Positions 56,089-62,892 of a stretch of 64,000 bases of DNA are shown in pieces. Positions within the stretch are counted from its first letter, which is position 1; the number at the start of each line of letters is the position of its first letter. The notes beneath the pieces were generated by a model, which was not told where the DNA came from, did no database searches, and was given only the letters and a program-made list of their open reading frames with translations. Origin of the DNA: Aquipuribacter nitratireducens (lineage in GTDB: Bacteria; Actinomycetota; Actinomycetes; Actinomycetales; JBBAYJ01); NCBI RefSeq assembly GCF_037860835.1, contig NZ_JBBEOG010000003.1:124001-188000 (forward strand). The letters run 5' to 3'. The translations under genes were made by a program, and so were the position numbers.

Positions 56089-56871
56089 GTGCTCGACCTG
56101 CTGCTGGCCGCGCTCGCCGGCGCGGCGGCCGGGTTCATCAACGCCGTCGTCGGCAGCGGCACCCTCCTCTCCTTCCCCGTCCTCCTCGCCCTCGGCCTGC
56201 CACCGGTGAGCGCGAACATCACGAACAACCTCGGTCTCGTGCCGGGGTCGTTCGCCGGCGCGTGGGGGTACCGGCGGGAGCTGAGGGGCCAGCGGCGCCG
56301 GGTCGCGGTGCTCGTGCCGGCGAGCGTCGTCGGGGGCGTGACCGGGGCCCTGCTCCTGCTCGTGCTGCCGGAGTCGGTGTTCGCCGCCGTCGTGCCGGCC
56401 CTCATCGGCCTCGCCCTCGTCCTCGTGCTGCTCCAGCCCCGGCTGCAGGGCTGGGTGCGGCGCAGCCGCGGGCGCGCCGCGGCGGCGCGGGGCACCACGA
56501 CCGTGCACCACGACCACCTCGCGGCCGCCGTGCCCGTGACGGCGCTCACGGGCGTGTACGGCGGCTACTTCGGGGCCGCGCAGGGCGTCCTGCTCATCGG
56601 CGCGCTCGGGGCGGTCGTCGACGACGACGTCCAGCGCATCAACGCCCTGAAGAACGTGCTGGCGGGGGTGGTCAACCTCGTCGCCGCCGTCGTCTTCGTC
56701 GTGGTGGCGCCCCAGGAGGTCGTGTGGCCCCTGGTCGGCGCCGTGGCCGCGGGGGCGCTGCTCGGCGGCCTGGTCGGCGGGCGGGTCGGACGCCGGCTGC
56801 CGCCGCTCGTGCTGCGCGGCGTCATCGTCGTGGTCGGGGTCGTCGCCATCGTCGCGCTCGTGCTGCCGTGA
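56089..56871 (+). CDS. TSUP/TauE-SafE family permease
   Basis: A 260-aa membrane permease with about eight helices. The N-terminal GAAAGFINAVVGSGTLLSFP and the repeat-2 motif TGVYGGYFGAAQGVLL are the paired TSUP signatures. Substrates of the family include sulfite, sulfoacetate and other small anions. GTG 56089. The trmH gene overlaps its stop as GTGA. Confidence 0.92.
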   Translation: MLDLLLAALAGAAAGFINAVVGSGTLLSFPVLLALGLPPVSANITNNLGLVPGSFAGAWGYRRELRGQRRRVAVLVPASVVGGVTGALLLLVLPESVFAAVVPALIGLALVLVLLQPRLQGWVRRSRGRAAAARGTTTVHHDHLAAAVPVTALTGVYGGYFGAAQGVLLIGALGAVVDDDVQRINALKNVLAGVVNLVAAVVFVVVAPQEVVWPLVGAVAAGALLGGLVGGRVGRRLPPLVLRGVIVVVGVVAIVALVLP

Positions 56872-57722
56872 GCGACGACCCGCGCGTCACGCGCGTCGAG
56901 GACCTCGACGACCCGCGCCTGCGGGACTACACCTCGCTCACCGACGTCCGGCTCCGCACGGTGAGGGAGCCCACCGAGGGCCTGTTCATGGCCGAGAGCA
57001 CGCAGGTGATCCGCCGGGCGCTGCGGGCGGGCCACCGGCTGCGCTCGGTCCTCGTGGCGCCGCGCTGGCTCCCGGAGATCGACGACGTGCTCGCGGCCGC
57101 GGCCGCGCAGGCTGCGCCCGTCCTCGTCGCCGAGGAAGCGCTGCTCGAGGCGATCACGGGCTTCCACCTGCACCGGGGCGCGCTGGCGTCGGTCCACCGT
57201 CCCGCCCTGCGTCCCGTCGCCGACGTCGTCGCCGGGGCGCGACGCGTGGCGGTGCTGGAGGACGTCGTCGACCACACGAACGTGGGCGCGGTGTTCCGCG
57301 GCGCGGCAGCGCTCGGCGTGGACGCCGTTCTCGTGACGCCCCGCTGCGCGGACCCGCTCTACCGGCGCAGCGTCCGCGTGTCGATGGGCACGGTCTTCCA
57401 GGTCCCGTGGACCCGGGTCGAGCCCTGGCCCGGCGGGCTCGAGGTCCTGCGACGGCTCGGCTTCACGACCGCCGCGCTCGCGCTCGACGAGCGCGCCGAG
57501 GACCTCGACGCGTTCGCCGGGGCGGCCCCGGAGCGGCTCGCGTGGCTGCTCGGCACCGAGGGCGACGGCCTGCGCCCGGCGACCGTCGCCGCCGTGGACC
57601 GGGTGGTGCGCATCCCGATGGCGGGAGGTGTGGACTCCCTCAACGTCGCCGCCGCGGCCGCCGTCGCGTTCTGGGCCACGCGACCGGACGGTGGGGTCAG
57701 GCGACCCCGGCCCGCGACATGA
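56868..57722 (+). CDS. TrmH/SpoU family RNA 2'-O-methyltransferase
   Basis: A 284-aa SPOUT methyltransferase. The N-terminal substrate-binding part (TEGLFMAESTQVIRRALRA) precedes the SPOUT knot: HTNVGAVFRGAAALGVDAVL, LLGTEGDGL and PMAGGVDSLNVAAAAAV. Targets are 23S rRNA or tRNA; which one cannot be told. The GTG start overlaps the permease stop. Confidence 0.94.
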   Translation: MSDDPRVTRVEDLDDPRLRDYTSLTDVRLRTVREPTEGLFMAESTQVIRRALRAGHRLRSVLVAPRWLPEIDDVLAAAAAQAAPVLVAEEALLEAITGFHLHRGALASVHRPALRPVADVVAGARRVAVLEDVVDHTNVGAVFRGAAALGVDAVLVTPRCADPLYRRSVRVSMGTVFQVPWTRVEPWPGGLEVLRRLGFTTAALALDERAEDLDAFAGAAPERLAWLLGTEGDGLRPATVAAVDRVVRIPMAGGVDSLNVAAAAAVAFWATRPDGGVRRPRPAT

Positions 57723-57927
57723 GCCAGCGGGTGTAGGAGACGTCGGTGCCCTGCGCCTCGGCGCGGTCGACGGCGGCGAGCAGGTCCTCGCGGGCCGACG
57801 CGCTCATGTAGCCGGCGAGCTCGGCGACGAGGCGACGCTCCTCGGCGCGCTGGGCGAGGGTCTCACGCAGCCGCGTCCCGAGGCCGGTGAGGGGGCGGGG
57901 CAGGCGGTCGAGGGTCAGGGTCGTCAT
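57697..57927 (-). CDS. Small conserved protein next to a LysR regulator
   Basis: A 76-aa protein of unknown function. It starts MTTLTLDRLPRPLTGLGTRL and has an acidic-basic helical middle (AQRAEERRLVAELAGYMSAS) ending in WLMSRAGVA. No membrane span. ATG 57927 has AAGGAG upstream; an earlier ATG at 57960 would add 11 unconserved residues. Its 3' end overlaps trmH by 26 bases. Divergent from LysR, so possibly regulated by it. Confidence 0.7.
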   Translation of the reverse strand: MTTLTLDRLPRPLTGLGTRLRETLAQRAEERRLVAELAGYMSASAREDLLAAVDRAEAQGTDVSYTRWLMSRAGVA

Positions 57928-57981
57928 GGTGCGCTCCTTCGGTGGTCGACGGTGGCTCAATGGTGCGCTGAACAGCCGCTA

Positions 57982-58023
57982 TACGTCCAATGACACGTAG
58001 AGCAGTGACCCATGCACTAGAGT
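57982..58023. promoter_or_regulatory. LysR intergenic operator and promoter
   Basis: A perfect TACGT-N8-ACGTA palindrome (57982-57999) sits in the 102-base divergent gap, in the usual place for a LysR binding box. TAGAGT (58018-58023) lies six bases before ATG 58030. The gap is more AT-rich than its surroundings. Confidence 0.45.
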
Positions 58024-58029
58024 CATGTG

Positions 58030-58929
58030 ATGGACGTCGACGCGCTCCGCTGGTTCCAGCAGGTCGCCGACGGCGCGCTCGTCACCGACGTCGCCGCCGC
58101 CGAGCACGTCTCCCAGCCCGGCGTGTCCCGCGCGCTCGCCCGGCTCGAGCGCGAGGTGGGGGAGCGGCTGCTCGTGCGGACCGGTCGGACGCTGCGCATG
58201 ACGCGCGCCGGCGCCGTCCTCAAGCGGCACGTCGACGCCGCGCTCCACGAGCTCGACGACGGCCTCGCGGCGGTCGCCGCCCTCGCCGACCCCGAGAGCG
58301 GCACCGTCCACGTCCGCTTCGAGCGCTCACTCGGGGCGTGGCTCCTGCCCCAGCTCCTCCGCGGCTTCGGGGAGCGTCATCCCCGCGTGCGGCTCGTCCT
58401 CGAGCCCGCCGGACCGGGGCAGCCCGCGACCGGGCCCGACGTCGACGTCGCGCTCGTGAGCGCCCGCCCCGCGGGCTCGTCCCACCGCTGGCAGCGGCTG
58501 CTCACCGAGCCGGTGCTGCTCGCGGTGCCGGCCGCCCACCGGCTCGCCGGGGCGGGGCGCGTCGGTCTCGCGTCGGTCCTGGGGGAGCCCCTGGTCCTGC
58601 TGGCGGCACCCTCGCCGTTCCGTGACCTGTGCGACGCGCTCCTCGCCCGGGCGCGCCCCGAGGGCGCGGAGGAGTGGGACGTCCGCTTCGAGGTGAGCGA
58701 CCTCGCGACCGTGCAGGGGCTCGTGTCGGCGGGCGCCGGGGTCGCGCTGGTCCCCGCCTCGGCGCTCGACGGTCGCGCGGAGGTGCTGCCGCTCACCGAC
58801 CTCGGTGCCACGCGGGACGTCGGCCTGGCGTGGCGGGAGGACGGCTCGCTGCTGCCCTCGGCCCGCCTCTTCCTCGACCACGTGGCGGACGTCGCCCGCC
58901 GGGGCCACGTGGCCGTCGCCTTCGGGTGA
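58030..58929 (+). CDS. LysR-family transcriptional regulator
   Basis: A 299-aa LysR regulator. The N-terminal winged helix has ALRWFQQVADGALVTDVAAA and HVSQPGVSRALARLEREVG. The effector domain runs from ~90 to the end (GAWLLPQLLRGFGERHP, TVQGLVSAGAGVALVP). ATG 58030 fits a leaderless start; GTG 58027 is an alternative. The target is probably the divergent small gene; the inducer is unknown. Confidence 0.93.
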   Translation: MDVDALRWFQQVADGALVTDVAAAEHVSQPGVSRALARLEREVGERLLVRTGRTLRMTRAGAVLKRHVDAALHELDDGLAAVAALADPESGTVHVRFERSLGAWLLPQLLRGFGERHPRVRLVLEPAGPGQPATGPDVDVALVSARPAGSSHRWQRLLTEPVLLAVPAAHRLAGAGRVGLASVLGEPLVLLAAPSPFRDLCDALLARARPEGAEEWDVRFEVSDLATVQGLVSAGAGVALVPASALDGRAEVLPLTDLGATRDVGLAWREDGSLLPSARLFLDHVADVARRGHVAVAFG

Positions 58930-58947
58930 GCCGCCGGCCGGCTCCCC

Positions 58948-59334
58948 TCAGTGGACGAGCCGGTACAGGGCCACGGTCGCGGGGACCCGGTAGAGCCGGG
59001 CGACGGGCCACGGCGCGTGGATGAGGACCTCCGCGAGCGTCCCGCCGTCGTCGGTGGGGAGCAGCCGGTGCTCCAGCACCATGCCGAGCAGACCGGCCCG
59101 CACCCGCCACGTCCACGTCATCGCGGCGTGGTCGACGTCGAGGACGACGAAGCGGACCTCGGTCCCGAAGAGGCTGTGCACCCTCCCGGCGGCGCCCGCG
59201 GCGAGGACGTCGCAGTCGGCCTCGACCCCGCGCACCTGCGGCGACCACTCCGGCCAGCGCTCGGGGCGGGCGTAGCGCTGCCACGCCTCGTGCGGCGGGA
59301 CCGGGCCCCGCGCCCTCGCCCGGGCCGGTCTCAC
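58948..59334 (-). CDS. SRPBCC/START-like ligand-binding protein
   Basis: A 128-aa polyketide-cyclase-like protein. WQRYARPERWPEWSPQV near residue 18 is the N-terminal signature of the fold, followed by an antiparallel sheet (FVVLDVDHAAMTWTWRVRAG). Ligand unknown. The GTG start overlaps the methyltransferase stop as GTGA, so the two may work together. Confidence 0.85.
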   Translation of the reverse strand: MRPARARARGPVPPHEAWQRYARPERWPEWSPQVRGVEADCDVLAAGAAGRVHSLFGTEVRFVVLDVDHAAMTWTWRVRAGLLGMVLEHRLLPTDDGGTLAEVLIHAPWPVARLYRVPATVALYRLVH

Positions 59335-59996
59335 CCGACGCCCCTGCCGGGCTCACGCGTGCAGACCACGACGTCGGCGAGGTAGCCGAGCCCCGTGCGT
59401 CGGTGCCGGCGCACGCGGAGGCCGTGGTCGGCGAGCAGCGCCGGCAGGTCCTCCGGTACGCGGAACGCGCCGAGCCCGCCCGCGGCCCGCAGCGCCGCGG
59501 CCCGGAGGAGACGCTGCCCGGGGCTGCGCGGCGCCGCGGGCACGACGAGCCCCAGGCGCCCGCCGGGGCGCAGCACGCGCACGAGCTCGGCCACCGCCCG
59601 CACCCGGTCGGGGGCCGGGAGGACGTGGAGGAGCCAGGCCGCCGTGGCGACGTCGACGGACCCTGTCGGGACGGGCAGCCCGGTCGCGTCGCCCTGTCGC
59701 GTCTCGACCCCGGCCACGCGGGCCGCGAGCGCGAGCATCCGCGGGCTGCTGTCGACGGCGACCGTCGTGGCCTCCGCGGGGCGGCCCCGCCGCGCGAGGG
59801 CGCGCGGGACGGCCCCGGTGCCGGTGCCGACGTCGAGCACGGCCTCCTCCGCCCGCACCGTCAGGGCGTCGAGGAGGACCGCGAGGCTGCGGGCCTCGAG
59901 CGGCTCCTGCACGCGGTACACCGCGGCGAGCGCGTCCCAGCGGTCCGTGGCAGCGGACGGTGGGGCCGTCGGCCCCGTCCTCTCACCCGACCGCAT
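59331..59996 (-). CDS. Class I SAM-dependent methyltransferase
   Basis: A 221-aa methyltransferase of the UbiE/Methyltransf_11 type. Motif I is VLDVGTGTGAVPRALA near residue 53, motif II GDATGLPVPTGSVDV, and LVRVLRPGGRLGLVVPA follows. Substrate unknown. ATG 59996 has CACCAT six bases upstream and no ribosome site. Confidence 0.92.
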   Translation of the reverse strand: MRSGERTGPTAPPSAATDRWDALAAVYRVQEPLEARSLAVLLDALTVRAEEAVLDVGTGTGAVPRALARRGRPAEATTVAVDSSPRMLALAARVAGVETRQGDATGLPVPTGSVDVATAAWLLHVLPAPDRVRAVAELVRVLRPGGRLGLVVPAAPRSPGQRLLRAAALRAAGGLGAFRVPEDLPALLADHGLRVRRHRRTGLGYLADVVVCTREPGRGVG

Positions 59997-60110
59997 CCGC
60001 CCATGGTGGCGCACGGCGCCCTGCGACGGCCGACCGACCCCTGACGGGGCGACGGGAGCGGGCGTCGGACGGCGGGGTGTGCGGTCCGGGCTGCCGGGTA
60101 CCGGTCGCGG

Positions 60111-61718
60111 GTGACCCTCACCGCCCGTGACTCCCTGCCCGGGTCGGCGTCGCAGGCGGAGGGGCAGTCCCCGCTGCGCCGGCACCGGCTGTCGGGATGG
60201 GCCGCGGGTGCCGTGCCGGTCCTCCTCGTCGCCGCCCTCCTCGCGCTGGCGGGCCGCTACGGCTACCACCGGGACGAGCTGTACTTCCGGCTGCTCGCCC
60301 AGCGCCCGGCGTGGGGCTACGTCGACCAACCACCGTTCACCCCCCTCGTCGCCCGCGCCGCGACCGCCCTGCTGGGCGACAGCGTGTGGGCGATGCGGGT
60401 CCCCGCTGCCCTCGCGGCCGGCGGGCTCGCCGTCCTGCTCGCGCTCCTGGCCCGCGAGCTCGGCGGGTCCGGGCGCGCGCAGGTCGTCGCCGCCCTCGGG
60501 GCGGTCTCCGCCTCGCCGCTCATCAGCGGGCACGTGCTCCTCACCGCGTCCACCGACTGGCCGCTGTGGGTGCTCGTCGCGCTGCTCGTCGCGCGGGCCC
60601 AGCTGCGCCGACGACCCGGGTGGTGGGTCGTCGCCGGGGCCGTCGCCGGCGTCGCTCTCGCCAACAAGCTGCTCGTCGTCCTGCTGCTGGCGTCCCTGGC
60701 GGCGGGGCTGCTGCTCGCCGGGCCGCGGGGCACCCTCGCGACCCGCTGGCCGTGGCTGGGGGCGCTCACCGCCCTCGCCGTCGGCTCCCCGACGGTCGCG
60801 TACCAGCTCCTCGCGGGTCTGCCGCAGCTCGACATGGCCGGCTCGCTCACCGGCGGCTCGGCGCGCTGGCTCGTCGTACCCGGCCAGCTCCTCGTGCTCG
60901 GCCCACCCGGGGCCCTGGTGTGGGGGGCCGGGCTCGTCGCGCTGTGTCGCCTGCCGCGCTGGCGTCCGGTGCGGGCCCTCGCGCCCGCGTACGTGCTCGC
61001 GCTCGCGCTGCTCCTCGCGGTGGGCGGGCAGTTCTACTACACGACCGGCTTCCTCCTCGTGCTGTGGGGCGCCGGGGCGGTCGTGCTCGCCGACGACCCC
61101 CTCCCGCGGCTCCTGCCGTGGCTGCGTGGGCGGCGCCTCACCCGGCTGCTCACGGTCAACGTCGCGACGTCGGCGGTCGTCGCCCTGCCGCTGCTGCCGG
61201 TGCCGCTGCTCGCCGGGTCCGGCGTGCCGGCGCTCAACCCCGCCGTGGGCGACCAGGTCGGGTGGCCGCGCTACGCGCAGCAGGTCGCCGACGTCGTCGA
61301 CACGCTGCCGCCGGAGCAGCGGGCGCACGCCGTGGTGCTGACGGAGAACTACGGCGAGGCGGGGGCGCTCGACCGGTACGGACCGGCGCTCGACCTGCCG
61401 CCGGTGTACTCCGGCCACAACGCGCTGCACGCCGCCGGGCCGCCACCCGCCGCCGCCCGCACCGCGGTGGTGCTCGTCCAGGACCCGGACCGGGCCGGCG
61501 GGGGCGACGCCGTCCTCCTCGACGTCCTCGACCGGACGTTCCGGCGCTGCGAGCCCGTCGGCCGGCTCGACTCCGGGACCGGCGTGCCGAACGAGGAGCA
61601 GGGCACGGCGGTCGTCGTGTGCGACGGGCTGCGCCGGTCCTGGACCGAGGCGTGGCGGGACTTCCGGTACGTCGGCCTGTCGACCTTCTGCCACCCCTGC
61701 CGCCGGCTCGGCGGCTGA
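60111..61718 (+). CDS. GT39/ArnT-type membrane glycosyltransferase
   Basis: A 535-aa membrane protein with about ten to twelve helices, of the dolichyl-phosphate-mannose/ArnT type. GYHRDELYFRLLAQ near residue 45 is the first-loop acidic motif, and WGYVDQPPFTPL follows. A C-terminal extracellular domain (~390-530) holds ENYGEAGALDRYG and ends with a Cys pair (STFCHPCRRLGG). Such enzymes move sugars from a lipid carrier to an external acceptor. The GTG start has TACCGG six bases upstream. Confidence 0.88.
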   Translation: MTLTARDSLPGSASQAEGQSPLRRHRLSGWAAGAVPVLLVAALLALAGRYGYHRDELYFRLLAQRPAWGYVDQPPFTPLVARAATALLGDSVWAMRVPAALAAGGLAVLLALLARELGGSGRAQVVAALGAVSASPLISGHVLLTASTDWPLWVLVALLVARAQLRRRPGWWVVAGAVAGVALANKLLVVLLLASLAAGLLLAGPRGTLATRWPWLGALTALAVGSPTVAYQLLAGLPQLDMAGSLTGGSARWLVVPGQLLVLGPPGALVWGAGLVALCRLPRWRPVRALAPAYVLALALLLAVGGQFYYTTGFLLVLWGAGAVVLADDPLPRLLPWLRGRRLTRLLTVNVATSAVVALPLLPVPLLAGSGVPALNPAVGDQVGWPRYAQQVADVVDTLPPEQRAHAVVLTENYGEAGALDRYGPALDLPPVYSGHNALHAAGPPPAAARTAVVLVQDPDRAGGGDAVLLDVLDRTFRRCEPVGRLDSGTGVPNEEQGTAVVVCDGLRRSWTEAWRDFRYVGLSTFCHPCRRLGG

Positions 61719-61742
61719 CCGCGGGCACACGGCCCTGCAACG

Positions 61743-61778
61743 CGGTGAGGCCCCGGGCAGGAGCCCGGGGCCTCACCG
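61743..61778. terminator. 16-bp perfect hairpin, bidirectional terminator
   Basis: CGGTGAGGCCCCGGGC (61743-61758) pairs perfectly with 61763-61778 around AGGA. It lies between the 3' ends of the convergent GT39 gene and tRNA-Leu and can end both transcripts. Confidence 0.75.
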
Positions 61779-61785
61779 TGGTGTG

Positions 61786-61869
61786 TGTCCGAGGGGGGAC
61801 TTGAACCCCCACCCCCTTTCGGGGACTAGCACCTCAAGCTAGCGCGTCTGCCAATTCCGCCACCCGGAC
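61786..61869 (-). tRNA. tRNA-Leu (anticodon GAG)
   Basis: A full class II tRNA on the minus strand. The 7-bp acceptor stem (GTCCGGG with CTCGGAC, one G-T) closes. The anticodon stem CTAGC/GCTAG holds the loop TTGAGGT, anticodon GAG, which reads CTC and CTT. A long variable arm (CCCCGAAAGGGG) and the TTCAAGT T-loop follow. CCA is not encoded; the discriminator is A. CTC is a dominant Leu codon in this window, so a GAG tRNA is expected. Confidence 0.95.
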
Positions 61870-61915
61870 AGAGGTGCTGCCCACCGCCGCCGAGCGGCCC
61901 GTGAGCGCGAGCGGA

Positions 61916-61921
61916 AACATA
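61916..61921 (-). promoter_or_regulatory. Possible -10 of tRNA-Leu
   Basis: TATGTT on the minus strand, about 46 bases upstream of the tRNA 5' end. No good -35 is seen. Confidence 0.35.
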
Positions 61922-62045
61922 GCACGCACGCGAAACACCGGGCACACCTGCAGGTCCCGGACGCGTGCGGCAGGGTGGGGTTGGCTAGGCAGCCGGCGAG
62001 GCACACGGTCGGGGCGGTGGTGCCCCGGGGAGGCGAGGCGAGCAG

Positions 62046-62858
62046 ATGGTCCCGAGAAGGCTCGTGCTGGTCGTCGCGGCGACCACGCTGGCGGCGTCCG
62101 GTGGCTGCGGCGGGCTGCCCGGCGGCACCCCCGGCCTCCCGACCGAGCTGCCGACGGACATCGGCATCCCCACGGTCCTGCCGAGCGACCTCCCGACCGA
62201 GCTGCCCGGCCTGCCCGGCGACGGCGAGGACACCGCCGCGCCCCCGGCGGAGACGGTCGCGCCCGCCCCGACCGACGACGGGCAGGCGGCCCCGGCACCG
62301 AGCGCCGCCCCGACACCCGCGCCGGAGGACACGGCGTCCGCGGTGCCGGCACCCACCGCCAGCGAGGAGCCGGGCCTCGTCGCCGACGTCGTCGACGGCA
62401 TCCCCGGGTGGGTGTGGGTCGTGCTCGTCCTCCTCGTCCTCGCGCTCGTGGCGGCGACCGTCGTCCTGCGCCGGCTCAAGCAGCAGGAGCTGCAGTGGGC
62501 CGCGCTGTGGCACGAGCTGACGGGCGAGGCGCGCTGGCTCGACGAGCGGGTCGTGCCCGCCGTCCAGGACCGCTCGCTCGACCCCCAGCAGCTCGTCACC
62601 CGCTGGCAGGACGGCCAGCGCCGCTTCGACGACCTCGACCGGCGGGTGTGGGCCGCGGCGAACGACGAGAAGAAGCCCCAGCGCACCGACGACCTCAACG
62701 CCCTCAGCGAGGCGCTGCTGCGGCTGCGCGACGCCGTCGACACCGAGGTCTCCCTGCGGGCGAGCGGGGTCGAGCAGCCGGGTCTGCCGGACGCGGCGCA
62801 GACGGTCGCCGACGCCCGTGACGAGCTGAGGCGCACCGTGAACGCCCGCACCCGCTGA
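62046..62858 (+). CDS. Proline-rich membrane lipoprotein with cytoplasmic helix
   Basis: A 270-aa protein of unknown function. A signal peptide ends in a lipobox-like ASGGC (Cys near residue 21). A Pro/Thr-rich stretch (~24-110) with repeats such as LPTELP follows, then a membrane helix (WVWVVLVLLVLALVAATVV, ~119-137) and a helical, charged C-terminal part (~140-270) with no known domain. GAGGCGAG lies before ATG 62046. If both anchors work, the middle is a loop outside the cell. Confidence 0.75.
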   Translation: MVPRRLVLVVAATTLAASGGCGGLPGGTPGLPTELPTDIGIPTVLPSDLPTELPGLPGDGEDTAAPPAETVAPAPTDDGQAAPAPSAAPTPAPEDTASAVPAPTASEEPGLVADVVDGIPGWVWVVLVLLVLALVAATVVLRRLKQQELQWAALWHELTGEARWLDERVVPAVQDRSLDPQQLVTRWQDGQRRFDDLDRRVWAAANDEKKPQRTDDLNALSEALLRLRDAVDTEVSLRASGVEQPGLPDAAQTVADARDELRRTVNARTR

Positions 62859-62879
62859 GCCCCGCGCTCCCGCGGTCCC

Positions 62880-62885
62880 TAGGGT
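62880..62885 (+). promoter_or_regulatory. -10 element of the M20 peptidase gene, leaderless
   Basis: TAGGGT, seven bases before ATG 62893, no Shine-Dalgarno. Confidence 0.55.
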
Positions 62886-62892
62886 GGCGCGC

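Noticed and set aside
60099-60111. TACCGG before the GT39 gene as another leaderless -10
   Set aside because: The last base is not T; too weak to count with the others.
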